Origin: a bacterium
GTDB lineage: Bacteria; Bacillota_I; Bacilli_A; RFN20; CAG-826
Reading direction: 5' to 3'
NCBI GenBank assembly: GCA_004561785.1
Contig: SFUB01000073.1
Location: 1 to 5,895 of the forward strand
DNA: 5,895 nucleotides
Position 1 is the first letter of the stretch. Each line of letters begins with the position of its first letter. The position numbers were made by a program, and so were the translations under genes. The notes beneath the pieces are model-generated. The model worked only from the letters and a program-made list of their open reading frames with translations. It was not told the origin of the DNA and ran no database searches. Positions 1-4,932 of the stretch are shown here, one piece after another.

Positions 1-49
1 GTCGGCTTCGCCTGCTTTGGGCATGCTTAAAACAAGCGCCAAAGTCAGT
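1..49. other. Flank left of the insertion sequence, no supported gene
   Basis: This short stretch lies outside the IS30-family element and contains no gene I can support. On the plus strand the frames close quickly. On the minus strand one frame reads LTLALVLSMPKAGEAD out of the window; it resembles the hydrophobic part of a signal peptide but has no ribosome site and is too short to call. It could be a gene broken by the insertion or plain intergenic DNA. Confidence 0.4.
15..44. repeat. Imperfect inverted repeat (hairpin) next to the IS end
   Basis: CTTTGG (15-20) pairs with CCAAAG (39-44), C22 pairs with G38, and GCTT (25-28) pairs with AAGC (34-37). The loop is AAAAC, with G21 and AT (23-24) as bulges, giving about 11 base pairs. 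Neither side is followed by a good T run, so it is a weak terminator candidate on both strands. It ends five bases before the left inverted repeat of the insertion sequence, which may mark a preferred target. Confidence 0.5.
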
Positions 50-74
50 TTCTCAGACTAAATTCCGGTTGTCC
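50..74 (+). repeat. Terminal inverted repeat, transposase 3' side
   Basis: Compared with the reverse complement of 1294-1318, the mismatches are at repeat positions 5, 7, 13, 19 and 22. The shared core is ACTAA, one variable base, then TTCCG. It lies 19 bases beyond the transposase stop codon. Confidence 0.75.
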
Positions 75-93
75 CGCCGCCCAAGCGAATCCT

Positions 94-1221
94 TTATTCT
101 CCGAACAATTTAGCGTGAGCCTCTAAGCCAAACAACGTGATGAACGCTTCCTTCGGCGTATAGCCGTCCAACGAATGCAGCGGCGCCTCGTTCATGGTCT
201 TGGCCACCATGGCGACCTGCTCCTGCGTGTAGCAGTCGACCGTTTTGCCCTTTGGGAAGAACTTCCTGATCTGCTTGTTGATGTTCTCGACCGACGCCTT
301 CTGGTTGCTCTTGTAGGCGTCGCAGAAAAACAGGTTGGTCCTCTGCGCGCCCGTCTCGGCGGAGAACTCGATCCCCTGGATGTCCGAGAAGCTTGGGTCC
401 CTGTCGGTCAGGATCGACGGGAAGATTTCGCGGAACTTCTCATGGCCGAGCGATTTCTCCAGGCCCTCGAACACGCCCACCACCTTGGATGAGTTCCTCT
501 TCTCTATCGCGAACAGGAGAATGAAGTGTATCTGTGGGAGGATTAGGACTAGAATGGATTTGCTGTCGGACTTTATCGAGCCGAGGAAATCCATCTGGAC
601 CGTGATTTCGTTGATATGGCTCTTCATGTAGGAAAGATAGTCCAAATAGGTACGATTGCTCCTGTCTATCTTGCTGTCGGAGTAGTCGTACTCTTTTGGT
701 TTCGCCTTCCTCTTTTTGTACGTCACGGCGTACGGCAGATCCATTTTGGATATGGGCACCCTCCTCTCGGATATGTAGCGGTACACGGTCGGCAGCGATA
801 TCCCCACCTTGCTCGCCTTCACGGAGGCGTAGACCGACCTTTTGATCGAGAGCCCCTCCTTGATCGCGGAAACCAGGCGGTCGTATTCCTCCTTCGTCAG
901 ATTGATGCCCCTCCTTGAGTTGCGGAGCCTCGCCTCGTATTTCCTTTGGGCGAGCATGGGATCGTATTTCAGCTGCAGGAAGCAACAGTCCGTGTACTTG
1001 TGCTTGCAGGCGCCGCATACATAAGGCCACCTGTCGAGCTTTTTGCATAGGACCTTGCTCTGCCCCTTGGAAGCGTCCTTGGAAACGATTCGGTTCCTCT
1101 TGATTTCCTTGGCGATCGTCGTCGGGTCGCATCCAACCGCCTCGGCTATCTCACAGCATTTATTTCCGTGGGCGAGCATCGAGTTGATTCTCTTCCTGTC
1201 TGCTTCTTTCAAATGCGGCAT
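94..1221 (-). CDS. IS30-family transposase, 375 aa
   Basis: This enzyme would cut and join the ends of its own element. The N-terminus has a helix-turn-helix of IS30 type (about residues 3-45, with the pattern DRKRIN, IAEAVGCDPTTIAKEIKRN). A cysteine cluster follows (C59, C69, C72, C79, C80), then the NSRRGI segment near 101-106 and a second HTH-like region near 124-150 ending in LPTVYRYISERR. The catalytic core holds D211 in VQMDFLG, D273 in LTDRDPSF and E312 in KASVENINKQIRKFFPKG, the expected DDE triad. The ending LDGYTPKEAF is typical of the family. I chose the ATG at 1221 because AAGGAGG lies six bases upstream. A further in-frame ATG at 1254 would put that ribosome site inside the gene and sits almost at the predicted transcript start. 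Nothing looks truncated or frameshifted, so it may still be active. Confidence 0.9.
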   Translation of the reverse strand: MPHLKEADRKRINSMLAHGNKCCEIAEAVGCDPTTIAKEIKRNRIVSKDASKGQSKVLCKKLDRWPYVCGACKHKYTDCCFLQLKYDPMLAQRKYEARLRNSRRGINLTKEEYDRLVSAIKEGLSIKRSVYASVKASKVGISLPTVYRYISERRVPISKMDLPYAVTYKKRKAKPKEYDYSDSKIDRSNRTYLDYLSYMKSHINEITVQMDFLGSIKSDSKSILVLILPQIHFILLFAIEKRNSSKVVGVFEGLEKSLGHEKFREIFPSILTDRDPSFSDIQGIEFSAETGAQRTNLFFCDAYKSNQKASVENINKQIRKFFPKGKTVDCYTQEQVAMVAKTMNEAPLHSLDGYTPKEAFITLFGLEAHAKLFGE

Positions 1222-1227
1222 ATTAAA

Positions 1228-1234
1228 CCTCCTT
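1228..1234 (-). promoter_or_regulatory. Shine-Dalgarno of the transposase, decides the start
   Basis: On the minus strand it reads AAGGAGG, six bases before the ATG at 1221. This spacing favours that start over the in-frame ATG at 1254. Confidence 0.8.
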
Positions 1235-1258
1235 TTGTTTGGACAGCAGGACATGAAA

Positions 1259-1264
1259 ATTATA
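1259..1264 (-). promoter_or_regulatory. -10 box of the transposase promoter
   Basis: A perfect TATAAT on the minus strand predicts a start of transcription near 1252, about 30 bases before the chosen ATG. No good -35 is visible 16-18 bases upstream (TCCTGC region). The promoter may be weak in the linear element. In circular intermediates of IS30-type elements, joined ends can create a stronger promoter (known for the family, not shown here). Confidence 0.55.
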
Positions 1265-1267
1265 CTG

Positions 1268-1280
1268 TTCTCAGACTAAA
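1268..1280 (+). repeat. Internal exact copy of the outer 13 bp of the left IS end
   Basis: TTCTCAGACTAAA here is identical, and in direct orientation, to positions 50-62. It lies just upstream of the transposase -10 box and inside the right terminal repeat. It could be an extra transposase-binding site used for autorepression. The alternative reading, a 13-bp target duplication, is disfavoured because no inverted repeat would then remain at the ends. Confidence 0.6.
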
Positions 1281-1293
1281 AGCAGGATTTTGA

Positions 1294-1318
1294 GGAAAAA
1301 CGGAACTTAGTTTAAGAA
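1294..1318 (-). repeat. Terminal inverted repeat, transposase 5' side
   Basis: Read on the minus strand it begins TTCTTAAACTAAGTTCCG and matches 50-74 at 20 of 25 positions. The conservation of TTCTxAxACTAA at the outer tip fixes the element end to within a base or two. Confidence 0.75.
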
Positions 1319-1350
1319 TTCACAAAAAGCCAAAAAGCGTTTTTTCCCTC

Positions 1351-1379
1351 TTGCAACGAAACGAGGCGCTTTCTATAAT
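1351..1379 (+). promoter_or_regulatory. Sigma-A-type promoter of tRNA-Gly
   Basis: TTGCAA at 1351-1356 (four of six consensus bases) is separated by exactly 17 bases from a perfect TATAAT at 1374-1379. The predicted start is near 1386, about 14 bases before the mature tRNA. A small GCCC-TGA-GGGC hairpin (1386-1396) then sits in the leader that RNase P would remove. Confidence 0.8.
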
Positions 1380-1399
1380 AGCGAAGCCCTGAGGGCAAT

Positions 1400-1473
1400 G
1401 CAGGTGTAGTTCAATGGTAGAACACGACCTTGCCAAGGTCGATACGCGGGTCCGATTCCCGTCACTTGCTCCA
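1400..1473 (+). tRNA. tRNA-Gly (anticodon GCC), CCA encoded
   Basis: All four arms fold. The acceptor stem is GCAGGTG with CACTTGC (one G-U pair), and the D stem is GTTC/GAAC with G18 G19 present. The anticodon stem is CGACC/GGTCG with loop TTGCCAA, so the anticodon is GCC at 1432-1434 and reads GGC and GGU. The T stem is GCGGG/CCCGT, followed by discriminator T and encoded CCA. The T loop is TCCGATT, with C instead of the near-universal U at position 55 (base 1452). The 15-48 position is A and C rather than G-C or A-U. These are departures from the usual elbow contacts, but the stems are intact, so I call it a gene rather than a pseudogene. It has its own promoter and terminator. Confidence 0.93.
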
Positions 1474-1485
1474 GAAGGAAAGATT

Positions 1486-1510
1486 CCCGGCTCCGGCCGG
1501 GTTTTTCTTT
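1486..1510 (+). terminator. Intrinsic terminator after tRNA-Gly
   Basis: CCCGGC (1486-1491), loop TCCG, GCCGGG (1496-1501), then TTTTTCTTT. The perfect six-pair GC stem directly followed by the T run ends the tRNA transcript before the adenosine deaminase gene and implies that gene needs its own promoter or read-through. Confidence 0.9.
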
Positions 1511-1530
1511 ATCTTTCTTCCGCAAACGGC

Positions 1531-1536
1531 GATAAT
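1531..1536 (+). promoter_or_regulatory. Possible -10 box for a leaderless adenosine deaminase mRNA
   Basis: GATAAT lies six bases before the ATG at 1543, so a transcript from it would start at or next to the start codon. The region 17 bases upstream reads TTTATC, a poor -35. There is no Shine-Dalgarno before this ATG, which fits a leaderless start but does not prove it. Confidence 0.35.
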
Positions 1537-1542
1537 GGGCCA

Positions 1543-2532
1543 ATGATTGAATTGCATTGCCATTTGGACGGTTCTTTGAGCAAAGAGGACGTGGTTTATC
1601 TTTGCCGGTTGAACCACAAAGAAGTCGACATCGACAAGGTAAAGCTATCCGCGGATAAATCCGTCAGGGATCTCACCGATTACATCGCCTGCTTCGAATT
1701 CCCGATTTCCCTGCTTCAGACCTACGAAAGCATCGTCTACGCGACTTATTCTTTGTATAAGAGGCTCTCCAAACAAGGCATTCTCTACGCTGAGGTGCGT
1801 TTTGCCCCTCAGCAATCTCTCCGCCAGGGGCTCAGCCAAGAGCAGGTCGTCCAAGCTTCGATCAAGGGTCTTGAAATGGCCAAGCAAGAAACCGGGATCG
1901 CAGGCCAATTGATCCTTTGCTTGATGCGCGGGGTCAATACCCACGAAGCGAATTTCGAGACGGTGGACGTCGCGGAGAAATATCTTGGCATGGGCGTCTG
2001 CGCCCTAGATTTGGCTGGGGCCGAGATTCCTTTCCCCACCTCCGATTACGCGAAAGAGTTCTCTTTGGCCAGAAACAAAGGCATCCCTTTTACGATCCAC
2101 GCCGGGGAAGCCGTGGGCCCCCAATCGGTCTGGGAGGCGGTCCGCTTCGGGGCGGTCCGGATCGGGCATGGCATCCACGCGATGGAAGATCCCCAATTGA
2201 TGGCCTTCATCCAAAGCGCCCGCATCGGGCTAGAGGTCTGCCCCACTTCCGAAGTGGACACCCACTGCATCCCCTCCTATGAGGCCTGCCCGATTCCGGA
2301 ATTCTTCCAAAGGGATTTGCTTTTCTGTTTGGGCGCCGACGATATGACGATTTCCTCGATAACCCTGCCCGAGGAATTCAAAAAAGCCTCGAAAGCTTTC
2401 GGCATCGATGCTGATAAAAAGAAAAAACTCCTCCTCAACGCCGTGGAGATGGCGTTCCTAGACGGGGAGAGGAAGGATTTTCTAAGGGAAAAGGTGCTCA
2501 AGAAGTTTCAAGATCCGGACGACGAATTCTGA
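1543..2532 (+). CDS. add: Adenosine deaminase (ADA family), 329 aa
   Basis: A zinc hydrolase of the amidohydrolase fold, probably cytosolic, that would convert adenosine (and deoxyadenosine) to inosine. Metal and substrate motifs run in order. HCHLDGS holds H5 and H7. YAEVRFAP lies at 82-89 and LDLAGAE at 155-161. IHAGE has H186 and E189, and RIGHG has H209. Next is CPTSEVDT (233-240), and GADDMTISSITL holds D266 and D267. Length is close to the bacterial norm of about 330. The ATG at 1543 is chosen because the motif HCHLDG then sits at the extreme N-terminus, as in the family. An earlier in-frame ATG would begin inside the tRNA. The usual Asn of CPTSN is Glu (E237). Related enzymes (adenine or aminodeoxyfutalosine deaminases) share these motifs, so substrate is inferred. 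It runs convergent to the cdaA operon, overlapping its last gene by 25 bases. Confidence 0.9.
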   Translation: MIELHCHLDGSLSKEDVVYLCRLNHKEVDIDKVKLSADKSVRDLTDYIACFEFPISLLQTYESIVYATYSLYKRLSKQGILYAEVRFAPQQSLRQGLSQEQVVQASIKGLEMAKQETGIAGQLILCLMRGVNTHEANFETVDVAEKYLGMGVCALDLAGAEIPFPTSDYAKEFSLARNKGIPFTIHAGEAVGPQSVWEAVRFGAVRIGHGIHAMEDPQLMAFIQSARIGLEVCPTSEVDTHCIPSYEACPIPEFFQRDLLFCLGADDMTISSITLPEEFKKASKAFGIDADKKKKLLLNAVEMAFLDGERKDFLREKVLKKFQDPDDEF

Positions 2533-3578
2533 TCGTCGCCCTTTTCTTTTCCTTCTCTTTTTTTGTCTTCTTCGACCTTCTCGGACAGTTTTTTCTTGAT
2601 CTCGGCGACGTCGTCGCGGAGCTGCTTCAATTCTTCTTCGCTGAAGCTTTGTGACCCTTCCGCCATCTTCAAAGAAGATTCGGCCTCGGAAAGGACGTAA
2701 GCCATGAAGGAGGCGTTCTCTCCTTTGGCGTATTCGTCCAAGCCATAGAAGTAATAAGGAAGGAAGAAAGACAATGGAAGCAAACTGCCCAAAAAGCCGA
2801 AGGCAATCGCGTAGGTCGCATTCCCGGTGAAGCGATAGCCGAGCCAGGCGCCCAAGGCATATCCTAGGATGTAAAGCAAGATGGCCGGCCAGACGCAAGG
2901 ATAATAGAAGGAATAGAATTTGCGTCGGCTTTGCCGGAAGAAGCCCGCGAACTGGGCATTCGCGAAGCGGGCGGGCGCGCCCGCCATCGCGGAACGAACA
3001 TAGAGGTTATAAGCGTTCCTTGCGATCTCATGGATGAACCAATAGCCCGCGATTCCAAAGCCGCAAAGAAGAACGATGGAGGAGAAATCCCGCAAAACCG
3101 AGGAATTTTCATAAGCCTGCAAAACCTGCTCCAACGTAGTGCCTTCCTGATAGATTAAAGTCGCAAATTTCGTGACTTGATTAAGGAATTCCTCCGAGGC
3201 GGCCAAGAAGATGTAATAGCTCGAAAAGCCGATCACCAAGAACGCCAGCAGGAAGACTAAGAAGGAACGGAGCAATGAAAGCCAAAAACGGTATACTCCG
3301 AAATAGAAGGAATAATAAAGGCGAAAGCCGCGGAAGGCCTGAGCGTTGGAAAGACCCTCGTCCTTGTTATTGCGGAGGATCATCAATTGGCAGGAAAGCA
3401 ATGCCGGAAGGCCGATGAGCAAGATGCCGATCAAGGCGAAATCCACCCCGAGGAAGCCAAGGCAAAGCGAGCCCCCCGCAAGCAAGAAGAAAGTGAATGC
3501 TAAAACCAAGGAATCCCCAAGGGATCCTTTGTAACGGGCGAGTGCTTTTTCGATGATGGAGTTAGTTTTCTTTTCCAT
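2508..3578 (-). CDS. Six-helix membrane protein with charged coiled-coil tail, 356 aa
   Basis: I do not recognise a named family. Hydrophobic segments suggest about six membrane helices near residues 22-43, 46-66, 100-127, 165-183, 228-247 and 254-275. Many aromatic residues lie around 88-98 and 221-229, and a basic loop RQSRRKF is at 215-221. From about 311 the chain becomes a highly charged, probably cytoplasmic helix or coiled coil (SEEELKQLRDDVAEIKKKL) and ends in a Lys/Glu/Asp/Ser-rich tail. The ATG at 3578 overlaps the end of the upstream gene by 17 bases and has no Shine-Dalgarno; the bases before it are CCTCC. Translation is probably coupled to that gene. The last codons lie across the terminator of the convergent deaminase gene, which explains part of the low-complexity tail. 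Function is unknown; membership in the cdaA operon suggests an envelope role. Confidence 0.8.
   Translation of the reverse strand: MEKKTNSIIEKALARYKGSLGDSLVLAFTFFLLAGGSLCLGFLGVDFALIGILLIGLPALLSCQLMILRNNKDEGLSNAQAFRGFRLYYSFYFGVYRFWLSLLRSFLVFLLAFLVIGFSSYYIFLAASEEFLNQVTKFATLIYQEGTTLEQVLQAYENSSVLRDFSSIVLLCGFGIAGYWFIHEIARNAYNLYVRSAMAGAPARFANAQFAGFFRQSRRKFYSFYYPCVWPAILLYILGYALGAWLGYRFTGNATYAIAFGFLGSLLPLSFFLPYYFYGLDEYAKGENASFMAYVLSEAESSLKMAEGSQSFSEEELKQLRDDVAEIKKKLSEKVEEDKKREGKEKGDDQNSSSGS
2517..2550 (+). terminator. Intrinsic terminator of the adenosine deaminase gene, over its stop codon
   Basis: CGACGA (2520-2525) pairs with TCGTCG (2533-2538) around a seven-base loop that contains the TGA stop (2530-2532). 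GG (2517-2518) can add pairs with CC (2540-2541) past one mismatch. TTTTCTTTTCCTTCTC follows. On the minus strand there is no T run after the same stem, so it should work only for plus-strand transcripts. Confidence 0.65.
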
Positions 3579-4194
3579 GGAGGTTCAAATCGGCGATGTC
3601 CCTGGCGGCGACATCGATGGCGCGAGGGTCCATCGGTTCAACGGGGAGGGCCTCCTTCTCGGCGATGAAGGAAGGAAGGTTTTTCAAGGAGACGACGAAG
3701 TTGTTCGAAGACGTCACTTCGTAGTTGGACAAAAAACATTCGTTGTTGACCAAGACGACCGAAATGAAGAGTTTGCGGCTGAGGCCCGACATCAAAGACA
3801 TTCTCTGAACGCGGATCTCGTTCATTCGCAGGGGATTTGGGATCAAATACCCGTCTTTGTACTTCCTCGAGTAATAAATCCAATTGGGATCGTTCTCTTT
3901 TGCGCGGATGGTCCCTTCGTAATAACGATCGCGGATGCAATAGATGAATTTCTCGCCGATCAGGATATGGTCGATGTGGAATTCCTCTTCCTCGGCCGTT
4001 TTGTTCGCGAAGGAATTGATCAAATAGAAATCATTGTCCAGCGCGATCTTGTAGATTTTTTTGTAATACATCTGAATCGTGCGCCTTTTGCAAAGCGAGC
4101 GCTTCACGACGGGGGCGAAGAGGAGGTAAGCGAAAAGGGCGCTCGTCAAAACGGCGGCTACGATGAAGATGCAAAGCTCAACCGCGTAGACCAT
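3562..4194 (-). CDS. Membrane-anchored NERD-like protein, nuclease residues apparently lost, 210 aa
   Basis: One N-terminal membrane helix (about residues 5-27) precedes a soluble domain resembling the NERD (nuclease-related) fold. FHIDHILIGEKFIYCI (72-87) matches the family pattern of an aspartate in a strand (D75), then a Gly turn and a second strand. EGTI (93-96), an aromatic W105, and NPLRMNEIRVQRM (120-132) follow, where the family usually has NPxxQN. A beta-rich end LFISVVLVNNECFL (142-155) completes it. The family's catalytic Glu-x-Lys in the second strand appears here as R88-D89-R90, and the Gln after NP is Met124, so nuclease activity is doubtful. The ATG lies one base after the deoD stop (TGA-A-ATG) without a Shine-Dalgarno, so translation is likely coupled. 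The NERD assignment is from remembered motif shape and is moderate; the role is unknown. Confidence 0.8.
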   Translation of the reverse strand: MVYAVELCIFIVAAVLTSALFAYLLFAPVVKRSLCKRRTIQMYYKKIYKIALDNDFYLINSFANKTAEEEEFHIDHILIGEKFIYCIRDRYYEGTIRAKENDPNWIYYSRKYKDGYLIPNPLRMNEIRVQRMSLMSGLSRKLFISVVLVNNECFLSNYEVTSSNNFVVSLKNLPSFIAEKEALPVEPMDPRAIDVAARDIADLNLHGKEN

Positions 4195-4195
4195 T

Positions 4196-4912
4196 TCAGA
4201 AGCGATCAGCGACGCCGATGGCAGTTTCGATCATATCCAAAAGGTTCTTTTGCCTCTCTTCGGAAGTCATTGCCTCCGAGCCAAGGAAGGAATCGGAAAC
4301 GGTAAGGATGGTCAAAGCTTTCTTGTGATATTTGGCGGCGATGCAATAAAGGGCATAGCTTTCCATCTCGACGCCGAGGACGCCGAGTTCAGCCCACTTC
4401 TTCCATTCGTCCGGACTCTTGCAATAGAAGTGATCGGCCGCGAGCACGTTTCCGACATGGATTTTCTTGCCGAGCTTCTTGCCTTCATCATAGGCGGAGA
4501 GGAGCAAGGAGAAATCGGCGATGGCGCTATAAACTCCGCCATGGAGGTCATACTCCCCCATCCAGTTCGAATCGGTGCAGCTGCCTTGGGCGAGGATGAT
4601 GTCGCCGACGGCGCATTCTTTTTGATAGGTCCCGCAGGTGCCGATGCGGATGATGGCCTCCACTCCGTATTGGGAGAAGAGCTCGTTGGCGTAGATGCCA
4701 AGGCTAGGCATGCCCATGCCAGAAGCCATGACGGAAACCAAGGTTCCGTTTTTGGTCTTTCCGGTATAGCCAAAGACATTGCGAACGCTCGTGACGAGTT
4801 TGGCGTCAACGAGGAAATTGTCAGCGATGAATTTGGCGCGGAGAGGGTCTCCGGGCATCAAAACGAGTTTCGCGAAATCGCCGGGTTGCGCGGAAATGTG
4901 GGGTGTTGGCAT
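4196..4912 (-). CDS. deoD: Purine nucleoside phosphorylase, DeoD type, 238 aa
   Basis: Cytosolic enzyme of the hexameric PNP class that cleaves purine ribo- and deoxyribonucleosides with phosphate to base plus (deoxy)ribose-1-phosphate. Known active-site positions of the E. coli enzyme are present: H5 in MPTPHI, G21 and R25 in GDPLRA, R44, R89 in IRIGTCG, E182-M183-E184 in VEMES, S206-D207 in VSDSF and R220. The usual Ser after the phosphate Arg (SCG) is Thr92 here, a mild change. Length is typical (about 235-240). I chose the ATG at 4912 because AGGAGG sits ten bases upstream. A longer in-frame version from TTG at 4936 would contain that ribosome site and overlap cdaA. It follows cdaA by 20 bases and probably shares its promoter. 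With the neighbouring deaminase it completes adenosine to hypoxanthine salvage. Confidence 0.95.
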   Translation of the reverse strand: MPTPHISAQPGDFAKLVLMPGDPLRAKFIADNFLVDAKLVTSVRNVFGYTGKTKNGTLVSVMASGMGMPSLGIYANELFSQYGVEAIIRIGTCGTYQKECAVGDIILAQGSCTDSNWMGEYDLHGGVYSAIADFSLLLSAYDEGKKLGKKIHVGNVLAADHFYCKSPDEWKKWAELGVLGVEMESYALYCIAAKYHKKALTILTVSDSFLGSEAMTSEERQKNLLDMIETAIGVADRF

Positions 4913-4922
4913 ATCATGGAAT

Positions 4923-4928
4923 CCTCCT
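4923..4928 (-). promoter_or_regulatory. Shine-Dalgarno of deoD, decides the start
   Basis: AGGAGG on the minus strand, just after the cdaA stop (4933-4935) and ten bases before the ATG at 4912. It is the only strong ribosome site within the operon. Confidence 0.8.
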
Positions 4929-4932
4929 GTTA

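Larger units (their letters stand above)
50..1318 (-). mobile_element. IS30-family insertion sequence, 1269 bp, apparently complete
   Basis: The element is bounded by 25-bp imperfect inverted repeats (50-74 and 1294-1318; 20 of 25 positions match). It carries a single full-length minus-strand transposase of the IS30 DDE family, with its own -10 box and Shine-Dalgarno. The gene fills most of the element, as is usual for the family. No convincing short target duplication is visible: the bases just outside are AGT on the left and TTC on the right. The copy may therefore be old, or the exact tips may be off by a base or two. Boundaries rest on the inverted repeats alone. Confidence 0.75.

Noticed and set aside
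440..1132. Long second minus-strand frame within the transposase, and other open frames opposite the real genes
   Set aside because: They follow from codon bias of the real gene, show no family motifs, and are arginine- or proline-rich low-quality translations.
1222..1254. Longer transposase starting at ATG 1254
   Set aside because: The strong AAGGAGG lies inside the extension, six bases from the ATG at 1221, and the predicted transcript start is near 1252.
50..1280. 13-bp direct repeat as target duplication flanking an element 63-1267
   Set aside because: No inverted repeat is present at those ends, while 50-74 and 1294-1318 match at 20 of 25 positions.
1414..1542. N-terminal extension of adenosine deaminase by 43 codons
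   Set aside because: It would begin inside the tRNA and run through the terminator hairpin; the ADA motif HCHLDG belongs at the extreme N-terminus, so the ATG at 1543 is the start.
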